Below are positions 25,367 through 34,088 of a stretch of DNA of 64,000 nucleotides, piece after piece. Made by a program: the position numbers and the translations under genes. The notes under the pieces are model-generated. The model was not told the DNA's origin, searched no databases, and saw only the letters and a program-made list of their open reading frames with translations. The stretch comes from Anaerolineae bacterium (GTDB taxonomy: Bacteria; Chloroflexota; Anaerolineae; B4-G1): positions 1 to 64,000 of the forward strand of contig JADHWW010000102.1 in the NCBI GenBank assembly GCA_016783285.1, written 5' to 3'. Position 1 is the stretch's first letter. Every line of letters begins with the position of its first letter.

Positions 25367-25891
25367 ATGAGGGTGGGGCCAAAGAACATTCTGGCTACAA
25401 TTCTTATTCTGTTCGTCGTTGTGAGCGTGACGTACCTGATCGTCGATGGTTCCCGTCAGCCCACGGATAATCCAGCAAAAAGCGACCAGGCCGTGACTCA
25501 AGCGGTAACACCAAGCCCTGAACACGCCAGCGACGATGAAGCGGCGGAGGCTCAGCACACAGTTATCGCCTATTACTTTCACGGCACGTCTCGCTGCCAG
25601 ACGTGTCGCACAATCGAGCAATACGCGCACGAAGCCATAGAGGACGGATTCCCCGAGGAACTGCAATCGGGGATGCTGGAGTGGCGCGCAGTCAACGTGG
25701 AAGAACCTCAGAACGAGCACTTCATCGGCGATTATGAACTACTCACGCGCTCTCTGGTCTTGGTGGATATGGAAGGCGGAAACCAAACCATGTGGAAGAA
25801 TCTGGAGCGAATCTGGGAACTCGTCGGTGATAGAGAGGCTTTTGTCTCATACGTTCAGGAAGAGACAAAAGCCTACCTGGGAGAGCATTGA
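25367..25891 (+). CDS. arsF: ArsF-like membrane-anchored thioredoxin-fold protein
   Basis: 174 residues: one N-terminal membrane segment (ILATILILFVVVSVTYLIV), a linker of about 40 residues, then a thioredoxin-like domain with the pair TSRCQTCRTIEQYAHEAI near residue 80. It resembles the ArsF family of the arsEFG aromatic-arsenical operon, where ArsE and ArsF act in reduction of nitro-arsenicals before export by ArsG; that role is known from the family and inferred here. ATG 25367 has an AAGGAGA ribosome site. The stop overlaps the next start (TGATG). Confidence 0.78.
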   Translation: MRVGPKNILATILILFVVVSVTYLIVDGSRQPTDNPAKSDQAVTQAVTPSPEHASDDEAAEAQHTVIAYYFHGTSRCQTCRTIEQYAHEAIEDGFPEELQSGMLEWRAVNVEEPQNEHFIGDYELLTRSLVLVDMEGGNQTMWKNLERIWELVGDREAFVSYVQEETKAYLGEH

Positions 25892-26583
25892 TGGGAGAAT
25901 GGCTACTTGGCACGGCGACGGCACTGTGGCTGGGGATTCTGACTTCAATCAGTCCCTGCCCACTGGCGACGAACATCGCCGCGGTCTCTTTTGTGGGTAG
26001 ACGCGTCGGACGCCCGCGCCAGGTCTTGTTGGCCGGCGTTCTGTATACTCTGGGCAGGTCGCTGACCTATTTGGCCCTGGGTATGCTGCTGGTCGGCAGC
26101 ATCCTGTCCGCGCCGCAGATATCTCACGTCCTCCAGGAGTACATGAACAAGATTATCGGGCCGATCCTGATCCTGGTGGGCATGTTCTTGTTGGAAATGC
26201 TGCAGATCAACCTTTCCGGCCCCGGCATCAGCGAGGTGATGCAGCGGCGGGTCGAGACGTGGGGTGTCTGGGGAGCCGGTGTGCTCGGAATTTTTTTTGC
26301 GCTTTCCTTTTGTCCCGTTTCGACGGCACTGTTCTTTGGCAGCCTGATCCCTATGGCCATCATGCGCGGGTCTGGGGTACTGTTGCCCTCGCTCTACGGA
26401 GTGGGGACGGGCCTCCCAGTGTTCGTCTTCGCGTTGCTCATCGCACTGGGCACACGCTCGGTGGGTAAGGTATTCGACAAGCTAGCCCAGATCGAATGCT
26501 GGGCGCGTCGGTTTACGGGCATCATTTTCATTGTCATAGGAATCTACTACTCCTTGGCACACATCTTTGGCGTCTTCTACTGA
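25891..26583 (+). CDS. arsG: ArsG-like efflux permease (CcdA/DsbD-related)
   Basis: 230 residues with six predicted membrane segments. The first helix has the CcdA-type ISPCPLATNIAAVSFVGRR and the fourth has FALSFCPVSTALFFGSLIP, the paired Cys-Pro sites of the family. ArsG members export trivalent aminobenzyl arsenicals; CcdA relatives carry electrons across the membrane. The one-base overlap with the arsF-like gene indicates a functional pair. Both functions, export and redox transfer, fit the context. Confidence 0.8.
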   Translation: MGEWLLGTATALWLGILTSISPCPLATNIAAVSFVGRRVGRPRQVLLAGVLYTLGRSLTYLALGMLLVGSILSAPQISHVLQEYMNKIIGPILILVGMFLLEMLQINLSGPGISEVMQRRVETWGVWGAGVLGIFFALSFCPVSTALFFGSLIPMAIMRGSGVLLPSLYGVGTGLPVFVFALLIALGTRSVGKVFDKLAQIECWARRFTGIIFIVIGIYYSLAHIFGVFY

Positions 26584-26637
26584 GTGAGAGTGAGTAAGGA
26601 GCCACTCTGCGCCCTCACACCCTTGGAGGGAAAAAGT

Positions 26638-27270
26638 GTGCTGATCGAAGATTATGACCTTGAAGTAACATCTGTTCCTTGTGAGCCAGGCAGCGAGGAG
26701 TTTGCGGCCATCGTGCGTCTCAACGTGGACATCGGCCTGACTCTGCCTTACCTGAACCGTACCCTGCGTGGGGCAGTGTACAACCATCAGGCCCCGTCGT
26801 TGGCCTGGAAGAAGGGCGGGCGCAACATCGCCTTCTGGCCCTTCAAGATCGCCATCGGCCATCTTGAGGACCGGGCGCAGGCCCAGAAGGTGGTACAGGG
26901 GTTGGTAAACCTGGTGAATCGAACCTGGGCGCGGCGAGAGGAGATTGAGCCGGACTATGAGATGCGTAAGCGACCGGGACCGCTGGAGGTCTACAACCTC
27001 TTGCCGCGGACCAACTGCCGGGCCTGCGAGCAGCCAACTTGCTACACCTTTGCCTGCAAACTGGTGATAGGGCGCGTGAAACTGGAGGCCTGCCCGGTGC
27101 TGCAAGAGCCCCAACACGCCCCGCAGTTGGCTCAACTGGTCAGCATGCTGCCGGTGGATATACCCGCTGTCGGCCCGAAGGAGTCTCAATCTACATCGAT
27201 TGCTGCGGATGGTTCTGGCTCGTTTTCGTCGAGCCGTGGAGGGGCACAGAGTAAGAGTGAGAGAGAATAA
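26638..27270 (+). CDS. Iron-sulfur protein with CdhD/AcsC-type 4Fe-4S domain
   Basis: The C-terminal half holds NCRACEQPTCYTFACKLVIG...EACP, matching the 4Fe-4S domain of corrinoid Fe-S proteins and RnfB (C-x2-C-x4-C-x16-C spacing approximately). The N-terminal 110 residues (VTSVPCEPGSEEFAAIVRLNVDIG..) are conserved-looking but unknown. GTG 26638 is preferred because GGAGGG stands 9 bases before it; the frame is open from 26584. The last 30 residues are Ser/Gly-rich and overlap the start of the next gene. It may pass electrons to the arsenical reduction system. Confidence 0.75.
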   Translation: MLIEDYDLEVTSVPCEPGSEEFAAIVRLNVDIGLTLPYLNRTLRGAVYNHQAPSLAWKKGGRNIAFWPFKIAIGHLEDRAQAQKVVQGLVNLVNRTWARREEIEPDYEMRKRPGPLEVYNLLPRTNCRACEQPTCYTFACKLVIGRVKLEACPVLQEPQHAPQLAQLVSMLPVDIPAVGPKESQSTSIAADGSGSFSSSRGGAQSKSERE

Positions 27271-28408
27271 CCCGGACCAACGGCATCGAGATTTCGAGTT
27301 CAACCTGCGGGAACTGGCCGGATCTATGGGAGACTTCGGTACGCTGTTGCCCCTGGCGATTGGCTACATCGCGGTCTGCGGGCTCGATCCGGCCGGGCTG
27401 TTCATCTGGATGGGGCTGGTCAACATCGCCACCGGGGTCATCTATCGTCTGCCTATGCCGGTGGAACCCAAGAAGGTCATCGCCGTGGCTGCCATCTCTC
27501 AAAGGTGGTCCCCTTCCCTCGTCTACGCTTCTGGCCTGGGGTTGGGGATCACCTGGTTTGTCTTGACGTTGAGCGGGCTGATGCGCCACATCGTCCGCTG
27601 GACGCCTATGTTCGTAGCGCGGGGGATTCAACTGGCGCTGGGAATTACGTTGGCCTGGCAAGGTCTCAAGTTGATGCGGCCCGACCCGCTCCTGGGACTC
27701 GTTGCTATCGTCATTGTGTTCCTTCTGCGGAAGAGCCGCTATGCCCCAGCCACCATCGTGTTGATGTTGCTCGGTGTAGGCATCATCGGTTGGCGCGGCC
27801 AACTGGGGCAGTCGTTGGAACTGACCATCAGCTTGCCGCCCCTCACCTTGCCTCGCCTGGACGATGTGTGGCAGGCTATGCTTCTGGCCGGTTTCGCCCA
27901 GATTCCGCTTTCCATTACCAACGCCGTCATTGCCACGGCGGCTCTCATCCGGGACTACTTCCCAGGCAAACCGGTCAAGGAAGAGCGGTTGATGCTGAAC
28001 ATGGGTTTCATGAACGTGATTCCGGCTTTCTTCGGAGGGATGCCTATGTGCCACGGTGCTGGGGGGTTGGCCGGGCAATACTACTTCGGAGCACGTACCG
28101 GTGGGGCTAACATCATCGAAGGGTTGATCGAGATCTCCCTGGGGCTGTTCCTGGGCAAGTCCATCGGCAATTTGCTGACCGCCTTCCCCATGCCGCTGGT
28201 AGGGGCGATGATGCTCCTGGTGGGGATCGAATTGGGCCGGGTGGTACTGAAACTGAAGGGATGGGGACTGCGCGTGGCGGTGTTCACTGCCGCCTTCTCG
28301 GTCGTGGCCAACATGGCCGTAGGTTTCGGCGCGGGATTGGCTGTGGCCTATCTGGTGCGGGCATTGAAGCATCGGCGTCTATTACCTTGCGCGTGCTCCA
28401 AATCGTGA
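27257..28408 (+). CDS. MOT1-type molybdate/sulfate transporter
   Basis: About 383 residues and 10 or more membrane segments. The two MOT1 signatures are present: GSMGDFGTLLPLAIGYI near the start and RLPMPVEPKKVIAVAAI after the second segment. It also has the second-half motif FGGMPMCHGAGGLAGQYYFGARTGG. Family members import molybdate or sulfate; arsenate-like oxyanions are conceivable but not shown. GTG 27257 is the likely start, overlapping the Fe-S gene by 14 bases. A Cys pair (CACS) ends the protein. Confidence 0.85.
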   Translation: MRENNPDQRHRDFEFNLRELAGSMGDFGTLLPLAIGYIAVCGLDPAGLFIWMGLVNIATGVIYRLPMPVEPKKVIAVAAISQRWSPSLVYASGLGLGITWFVLTLSGLMRHIVRWTPMFVARGIQLALGITLAWQGLKLMRPDPLLGLVAIVIVFLLRKSRYAPATIVLMLLGVGIIGWRGQLGQSLELTISLPPLTLPRLDDVWQAMLLAGFAQIPLSITNAVIATAALIRDYFPGKPVKEERLMLNMGFMNVIPAFFGGMPMCHGAGGLAGQYYFGARTGGANIIEGLIEISLGLFLGKSIGNLLTAFPMPLVGAMMLLVGIELGRVVLKLKGWGLRVAVFTAAFSVVANMAVGFGAGLAVAYLVRALKHRRLLPCACSKS

Positions 28409-28423
28409 GAGGAGGCAAGCTCT

Positions 28424-28687
28424 ATGGGATACGAGGATTTGAGACAGCAGATCGAAGAGATCCAGCCCCGGTTGACACCAATCTTCGTCGAGGAGGCCGT
28501 CCATGCGCTGTTGCGCCAGGGCGAGGACGTGGGCGGCGGCGTCAATGCCCTCCGATTGGTGAAACACTTGCTGGGCGGCTCACAACTGCGAGACGTGGAA
28601 GCCGTCTGGGCCTACGATCGGCTCAAGCCGGCGTTCCGTACTGCCTTCGAGCAAATCCCATCGCTCTACTACTTCGAGGGTGACTGA
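28424..28687 (+). CDS. Small helical protein of unknown function
   Basis: 87 residues with no Cys or membrane segment. The sequence suggests three to four helices (YEDLRQQIEEIQPRL, FVEEAVHALLRQ, NALRLVKHLLGG). It starts 15 bases after the transporter with an AGAGGAGG ribosome site and overlaps the longest form of the ferredoxin frame by 8 bases. The family is not recognised. The position suggests an accessory factor of the Fe-S/transporter unit. Confidence 0.7.
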   Translation: MGYEDLRQQIEEIQPRLTPIFVEEAVHALLRQGEDVGGGVNALRLVKHLLGGSQLRDVEAVWAYDRLKPAFRTAFEQIPSLYYFEGD

Positions 28688-28739
28688 TGAGCGGAGGATT
28701 GCATCTTCCCGGTGGGAAGATCACGCAAATGAGGCATGT

Positions 28740-29261
28740 ATGGCGAAACTGAGTCACCGTCAGATCCTGGTGGGGCGGTTGCCGGCCAGGATGCAAGGAC
28801 TGGACGAGATGTTTGACGGACTGTACGAGTTGGGACGTCGGCCAGATGAGGCGGGCTTGGGGATGGCATTGGTCGAGCGTGCTCGTGCGTATAAGAACTA
28901 TATTCCCAGGTCAGCGGTCAACGACTTTGCAGAAGCTTTGCTGCGCGAATACCGCAAGTACATTGAGCAGCGCATGTGCGGCTGCAGGCCACAACCAACG
29001 GACTATGGCACGTGGCGTGGGCATCCGCGTGAACACATCCCCTGGTTCCCCACCGTCGCAGCGGAGCTGTGCGACGGGTGCGGCGCATGTCTCCGGTTGT
29101 GCAAGAACGGCGTTCTGATCTCCACCCCCGATGATAAGGTCGAGGTGGTGGAACTGTTCAAGTGTGTGGTGGGGTGCAGTTCGTGTGCTACCGTCTGCAA
29201 GCCCGGGGCCATTACTTTCCCGCCGCGCACTATTCTGGACGCCTTCCGGCCGGGCAGATGA
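28740..29261 (+). CDS. Two-cluster 4Fe-4S ferredoxin-like protein
   Basis: The C-terminal third holds CDGCGACLRLC and CVVGCSSCATVC, two 4Fe-4S binding motifs, each followed by a loop (KNGVL, KPGAI) typical of bacterial ferredoxins. The N-terminal 100 residues are helical and contain an extra CGC motif (RMCGCRPQPTDYG). ATG 28740 follows GAGG and avoids overlap with the previous gene; the longer frame begins at 28680. A decayed copy of its 3' part is found near 34.5 kb. It probably carries electrons for the cluster. Confidence 0.82.
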   Translation: MAKLSHRQILVGRLPARMQGLDEMFDGLYELGRRPDEAGLGMALVERARAYKNYIPRSAVNDFAEALLREYRKYIEQRMCGCRPQPTDYGTWRGHPREHIPWFPTVAAELCDGCGACLRLCKNGVLISTPDDKVEVVELFKCVVGCSSCATVCKPGAITFPPRTILDAFRPGR

Positions 29262-29349
29262 AATCGCATTCGATACGGTTCTGATCGGTCTTCGCAGAGC
29301 CATGACCTGAGCTAGAGCAGGGAAAAGGCGCCGCAGCATCCTGGACAGC

Positions 29350-29409
29350 CGGGTGGTGGTAAGAGGCCAGAAAACTTGACGAAACAGGGTCTTTCCGTTA
29401 CAATCGTTT
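29350..29409 (+). promoter_or_regulatory. Copied ffh promoter ahead of the GDT1-family gene
   Basis: Sixty bases match 17749-17690 (minus strand) with two mismatches. The copy includes the TTGACG box (29376-29381), a 17-base spacer and TACAAT (29399-29404). It also carries the last codons of the acyl-CoA synthetase gene as non-coding passenger sequence. The GDT1 start lies about 55 bases downstream. Confidence 0.8.
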
Positions 29410-29459
29410 ACTGTCTTCATGTAGTAGAATAAGGGCTTGCCCTGGGCGGGAGCCGAAGG

Positions 29460-30107
29460 ATGGACTGGGATGCTTTGCTTTCGACACTTGGATTGATCTT
29501 CGTGGCCGAAGTGGGCGACAAGACCCAACTGGCCGTCGTGACCCAGGTCTGCAAGCATCGCCGGCCGTGGGCTGTTTTTCTGGGAGCGAGCCTGGCCCTG
29601 ACCGCGGTTACAGCGCTCGGTGTTATTGGCGGTCGGGTTTTGGGGCATATCATCCCGGGAGCTGTCCTGCGTGCCGTCGCAGCGTTGGCGTTCGTGCTGA
29701 TGGGGATACTCATCGGACGAGAGGCTTTCAAGGCGGAGACCGACAGACCGGAAGGAGAAGCGTGTGATTACCTATCGGCTCCGCTCAGGGCAGGCCCAGA
29801 AGATACGCGGGCAGACTGTGCACCGGTCTCCGCCTGGGACTGGAAGGCGTTTAGCTCAACCCTGGGGTTGCTGTTCGTCGCCGAATTGGGCGACAAGACT
29901 CAGTTGGCTGTTCTGAGCCTGGCGGGGAAGTACGGGGACACCTGGGCGGTTTTCATCGGTGGGACGCTGGCGCTGACCCTGGTGACGGCGCTGGGAGTCG
30001 TCGGCGGGCAGGGGCTGTGTAGGCTCATTCCTGAGCGGTTGCTCCTGTCGATCTCCGCTGTGGCATTCGTGGTAATGGGAACGTTGATGTGGCTTGGTGT
30101 GTTATGA
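29460..30107 (+). CDS. GDT1/TMEM165 (UPF0016) family transporter
   Basis: 215 residues with six predicted membrane segments in two related halves. Each half has the family signature: FVAEVGDKTQLAVV (about residue 14) and FVAELGDKTQLAVL (about residue 141). Members export Mn2+ or exchange Ca2+/Mn2+ for protons. The central loop (residues 80-120) is acidic and holds a Cys pair. It has its own promoter, copied from ffh, and precedes a cation exporter. No yybP-ykoY riboswitch fits in the short leader. Confidence 0.9.
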   Translation: MDWDALLSTLGLIFVAEVGDKTQLAVVTQVCKHRRPWAVFLGASLALTAVTALGVIGGRVLGHIIPGAVLRAVAALAFVLMGILIGREAFKAETDRPEGEACDYLSAPLRAGPEDTRADCAPVSAWDWKAFSSTLGLLFVAELGDKTQLAVLSLAGKYGDTWAVFIGGTLALTLVTALGVVGGQGLCRLIPERLLLSISAVAFVVMGTLMWLGVL

Positions 30108-30146
30108 GAAGCCCTGACAGCCCAAGACGAGGGAGTTGGCAAAACG

Positions 30147-31070
30147 GTGTCATCTGAACAGCGAAAACGTAAAGGCACCTTGGCCGTCAACCTTGGACTG
30201 GTTGCCAACATCTTTCTGGCCGCGTTGAAGACGAGTATTGGCATTGTGGGCCATAGTCCCGCCCTGCTTGCCGACGGCATCAACTCCACCTCCGACGTGG
30301 CCTATGGGATTGTGGTCAGCGTGTTCATGCGGCTGGCCGGGAAGCCGCCCGATGAGGAGCATCCCTACGGTCATAGCCAGATGGAGAGTATCGCGGCAGT
30401 GGTCGTGGGCTCGTTTGTTATGACCACCGCCATCGCCATTTTCTGGGATGCGGTCAACAACGTGTATGATTTGATGGTCGGACAAGACGACTTCAGCGGG
30501 GCCGCGGTTGGCGCTTTGTGGGTGGGGATGCTCACGGTGGCTCTCAAGCTGGGGCTGACGATCTGGACGCAACGAATAGGCCAACAGACCCAGAACGCCG
30601 CCGTACTGGCGTTGGCCTACGATCATCGCAACGACGTGTTCTCCGCCCTGGCAGCGACGGTTGGCATCTTTTTTGGCCGGATGGGCCACCCATGGGTTGA
30701 CCCGCTGGCCGGGGCACTGGTCGCATTGATCATCCTGCGCACGGGCATCGAGATCTTGCGCGAGTCAACGGCAGACCTGATGGACACCTTGCCCGGCCGG
30801 ACACTGGCTCAACAAGTCAGCGAGTTGTTAAGCCCCATTCCGGGCGTGAAACAAGTCGAAGAGATCCGCGCTCACCGGTTCGGGCCGTACCTGGTAGCCA
30901 ACATTACTATCGGCGTTGATGGCTCGTTGAGTGTGGCTGAGGGTGACAGGATTGCCACCCAGGTGGAGCACACCCTGATTGAGCACATTGAGTTCATGCG
31001 CCGGGTTCACGTCCACTACCACCCCGCGACCTCGCCCTGCCCGGAGTCGGGAGGCTGCACAGAGATGTGA
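30147..31070 (+). CDS. Cation diffusion facilitator (CDF) metal exporter
   Basis: 308 residues with six membrane segments followed by a ferredoxin-like cytosolic domain. Metal sites: ADGINSTSDVAYG in helix 2, HPYGHSQMESIAA loop, and AYDHRNDVFSALAATVG in helix 5. The C-terminal domain has EIRAHRFGPYLVANITIGVDG and ends VHVHYHPATS. CDF proteins export Zn, Fe, Mn or Cd by proton exchange; the metal cannot be fixed from sequence alone. GTG 30147 is the likely start. It closes the plus-strand metal region. Confidence 0.92.
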   Translation: MSSEQRKRKGTLAVNLGLVANIFLAALKTSIGIVGHSPALLADGINSTSDVAYGIVVSVFMRLAGKPPDEEHPYGHSQMESIAAVVVGSFVMTTAIAIFWDAVNNVYDLMVGQDDFSGAAVGALWVGMLTVALKLGLTIWTQRIGQQTQNAAVLALAYDHRNDVFSALAATVGIFFGRMGHPWVDPLAGALVALIILRTGIEILRESTADLMDTLPGRTLAQQVSELLSPIPGVKQVEEIRAHRFGPYLVANITIGVDGSLSVAEGDRIATQVEHTLIEHIEFMRRVHVHYHPATSPCPESGGCTEM

Positions 31071-31116
31071 CGATGGCGGCGCAGGAAAAGGAGAAGAGGG
31101 GTGCACTCTGCTCCGC

Positions 31117-32991
31117 TTATTCCCTATTGCTGCCACTGGTGTACAGTTCTTGATAAACTCGGTAGTTCAAAGACACACGTTCCAGATACTCCCGTGTCGA
31201 TCCAAACCCAATCCAACGCAGCAGATCGTCTCGGTTTGAGACCAGGGGATTCGCTTGCCAACTATCCACGCTGCCGGCGCCGCCATTATAAGCAAGAACA
31301 GCCAGCTCCAGGTCGCCGTCGTAGTAGTCGAGCAGGAAGCGCAGGAACCAGGCCGCCATACGAACGTTGGCCTCCGGGGTGAAACCGTCGCCTGGCGAAA
31401 TGTCCTCCCCCAATTGCTCGGCGATCCAGTCCTGGGTTGGTGGCATGACCTGCATCAGGCCCCGTTCTCCAGCGTAGCCGAAAGCCTCCGGATCATACCG
31501 GCTCTCCTGGCGCATGATGGCCCATAAGAGCAGCGGGTCTACGTCGAACTCCGCCGCCGCTGCTTCCACTGTGGCCGAATAGGGTCTCGGATAGCTCAAC
31601 TGCCAGAAGGCCAGGGGGGCTCGCGGGTGGTCTTCTATATACGCCTCGGCGATAGCCTGAGCCTCGACCACATAGCCTCTCGAGGCCAACGGTTCCGCCA
31701 TCGCCAGGTCCACCTCCGGCGCACGCCGAAATCGGGCGGCCAGCACGAATTCCTTATGCGCCAGGTCCTCGCGCCCAAGCGACTCCAATGCCCATGCCTT
31801 GTCCAGAACGTCGTCGCCTGCCGTGGCCAACGGTGGCCCCGTGGTCAGCCTAAGCTCACTTTCAGTAGCCCGCAGCGCCAGCCAGTTCAGACCCAACCTG
31901 TCCAGCAATGCCTCACTCTCAGTCTGGGCTTGTTCATCCTCCATTCTCTGGGCAAGGACGTAGAACCGGTATGCGGCATCGTCGGCGAGATGGCTGTACG
32001 TTTTTCCCAGGCGGGCATAGATGGGCAACGTCTCCGTCAGCCGCCCTTGCTTCTCCAGCATCGTGGTCGCAGACCACCAGGCCACCGGGTAAGGGGAGTC
32101 CAGATAGAGCGCCAGGGCTTCGTCAGGATCTTCCTCTTCCAGCAACTCAGCCTGGGCCAGTTGGCTATCCAGCGTATCAATCGTCCGGTAGAGAGATAGC
32201 GTCTCACCAGGACGGTCAAGGCGCGCCAAGACCCGGGCCAGACCCAACTGAGCCGCATCATCATCGGGCATCTCCTCCAGCCAGGCCCGATAGGCCACCT
32301 CTGCCTCCTCATAGCGGGCCAGTCCGGCCAGCGCCTGTGCACGCAGGGGAAGTGCTTCGGGATCATCAATCCCTCGCAGTGTCTCCAGCGCATCACTGTG
32401 CCAGGTGGCGCTGTTCAAATCCTCGGCCACAACAAGTGGGTCTTGCCCAGTGCGACGCATCCCGGTGAAAGCATCCGGTCGCTCGCCCAGGATATGGAGG
32501 TACTCGGCATAGGCTCCCTCGTCGTCCTCCTGCTCCTCCAGGTAGCGCGCCAGTTCCAGGCGCAAGGCGACTGTGTCGTACAGAGCCAACGCCGCTCGAT
32601 ACTCGTCTTCCGCCTCTGGCGCCTCGATACTTGCGTAGTAACGCGCCATTGCGATATGCGCCTGGAAGGCGGCCGGACTCTGGGGTCGGAAAGCGGCAAT
32701 GGCCTGCAGCGTGCGCATCGCTTCCAGGTCTGGCATGGCGACCTCGGCAGCCCACAGCCGGGCATACTCATCTATTTGTGGCAACTTCTCGGCCAGCCGC
32801 TCATATAACACAACCGCCCGCTCAGGGCTCGCGCCCTGGGCCTCGCGGTAGAGGGACTGAGGCGAGCGCAGGTAGTCCCTGAAGGTTGCTATGAGCACCA
32901 GTCCTGCGAGCAGACCCACGAGGATGACAACCAGCGCCAAACGGTTGGAGCCCGATCGACGATTCAACCCTTTTTCCTCCTCCTGTTCCAT
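31117..32991 (-). CDS. Membrane-anchored TPR protein with lytic transglycosylase domain
   Basis: The 624-residue product starts at ATG 32991 with one membrane segment (LALVVILVGLLAGLVLIATF), continues with about 400 residues of helical tetratricopeptide-like repeats, and ends with an SLT domain. The domain shows catalytic Glu in MRQESRYDPEAFG, then GLMQVMPPTQDW and LAVLAYNGGAGSV. It likely cuts peptidoglycan glycan strands outside the membrane, like Slt70. The ATG overlaps the upstream stop codon by one base, so it is coupled to the PQQ-propeller gene. Confidence 0.9.
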   Translation of the reverse strand: MEQEEEKGLNRRSGSNRLALVVILVGLLAGLVLIATFRDYLRSPQSLYREAQGASPERAVVLYERLAEKLPQIDEYARLWAAEVAMPDLEAMRTLQAIAAFRPQSPAAFQAHIAMARYYASIEAPEAEDEYRAALALYDTVALRLELARYLEEQEDDEGAYAEYLHILGERPDAFTGMRRTGQDPLVVAEDLNSATWHSDALETLRGIDDPEALPLRAQALAGLARYEEAEVAYRAWLEEMPDDDAAQLGLARVLARLDRPGETLSLYRTIDTLDSQLAQAELLEEEDPDEALALYLDSPYPVAWWSATTMLEKQGRLTETLPIYARLGKTYSHLADDAAYRFYVLAQRMEDEQAQTESEALLDRLGLNWLALRATESELRLTTGPPLATAGDDVLDKAWALESLGREDLAHKEFVLAARFRRAPEVDLAMAEPLASRGYVVEAQAIAEAYIEDHPRAPLAFWQLSYPRPYSATVEAAAAEFDVDPLLLWAIMRQESRYDPEAFGYAGERGLMQVMPPTQDWIAEQLGEDISPGDGFTPEANVRMAAWFLRFLLDYYDGDLELAVLAYNGGAGSVDSWQANPLVSNRDDLLRWIGFGSTREYLERVSLNYRVYQELYTSGSNRE

Positions 32992-34088
32992 CACGAGCCT
33001 CCTACTCCGCTTTCCGACTCCATTTCCAGACTGAAGGCATGCAGTCGCCGGTCGGTGGAGCCGACGAAAAGCCTCCCATCGGCCACAGTAGGTCCTGCCG
33101 CGATAGCGCCTCCGGTGCGGTAACTCCACACCAGCGCTCCCGTCTCGCGGTCCAGGCCATAGAGATGGCCATCGTCGGAGCCCACAAAGATCAGGTCTCC
33201 CCACACTGCTGGCGTGGACCGGATGATGTCCTTGGCCTGGTATTGCCAGACGAGGCTGCCGTCCTGGGTACGCAGCGCGTACAGCCGGCCGTCGTTTGCG
33301 CCGACGTACACCAATCCATCGGTGACGACCGGCGATGACTCGATACCGTATTCCGCCTCGAAGGTCCAGAGCAACTGGCCGGTGGCAGCGTCCAACGCAT
33401 AGAGCTTCCGGTCAACGGATCCCACGTAGACTGTTCCAGCAGCGATGGCCGGGGTGGCCAGAATATCCCCTTCTGTCCGATAGCGCCATCGGAGTTCTCC
33501 GCTCGTGACGTCCAGGGCGTACAGATAATTATCGCTCGAACCGACGAAGGCGAGGTCGCCAGCCAGGGAAACGCTCCCTTCGATTCGACCGTCAGTCTCG
33601 TACCGCCACATCAGATTGCCGTCCTCGGCCGCCAGTGCGTAGAAGAAGCGATCGTGGGAACCGACGTAGAGGACGCTATCACTAATCACCGGGGAACCAG
33701 TCACCCATCCATCCGTCTCGTATCTCCAGCGCATCTCGCCCTGCGCCTCGCCCAGCGCGTAGACAGCGCCGTCCCAGGAACCGAAATAGACCGTGCTCTC
33801 AAGAACAACCGGCGATGAGGTAATGTTGTCGGTCGTCTCATAATGCCAGATGGACTCCCCTGTGTCGGCATTTACAGCGTGCAGCGTGTTGTCGTCGGCC
33901 CCCACGTACACGACTTTATCGCTCACTGTTGGTGTTCCTCTGACATAGTCGCCCGCACGATAGGACCAGGCGAAGGAAATTGTGACCTTATTTGCGGAGA
34001 TGGAAGCCTCACAACTGACCAGCAGGACCACCATCACACAGGTCAAGATCAGAGAATGGGAGAATAGAGAATGGAGATTGGTGTTCAT
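32991..34088 (-). CDS. PQQ-propeller lipoprotein (BamB-like fold)
   Basis: 365 residues beginning with a lipoprotein signal (lipobox LVSC, near residue 27), followed by seven to eight copies of a repeat of about 40 residues of the type VYVGSxDxxLYALDxxTGxxxWxYxT. This is the PQQ-like beta-propeller fold used in BamB and related surface scaffolds; no quinone-binding residues can be claimed. ATG 34088 is chosen because the signal peptide begins there and GAAAGG precedes it. Coupled to the transglycosylase gene, it may place that enzyme in the envelope. Confidence 0.88.
   Translation of the reverse strand: MNTNLHSLFSHSLILTCVMVVLLVSCEASISANKVTISFAWSYRAGDYVRGTPTVSDKVVYVGADDNTLHAVNADTGESIWHYETTDNITSSPVVLESTVYFGSWDGAVYALGEAQGEMRWRYETDGWVTGSPVISDSVLYVGSHDRFFYALAAEDGNLMWRYETDGRIEGSVSLAGDLAFVGSSDNYLYALDVTSGELRWRYRTEGDILATPAIAAGTVYVGSVDRKLYALDAATGQLLWTFEAEYGIESSPVVTDGLVYVGANDGRLYALRTQDGSLVWQYQAKDIIRSTPAVWGDLIFVGSDDGHLYGLDRETGALVWSYRTGGAIAAGPTVADGRLFVGSTDRRLHAFSLEMESESGVGGS

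Noticed and set aside
29405..29459. yybP-ykoY manganese riboswitch before the GDT1-family gene
   Set aside because: The leader after the mapped -10 box is only about 50 bases and lacks the conserved aptamer loops.
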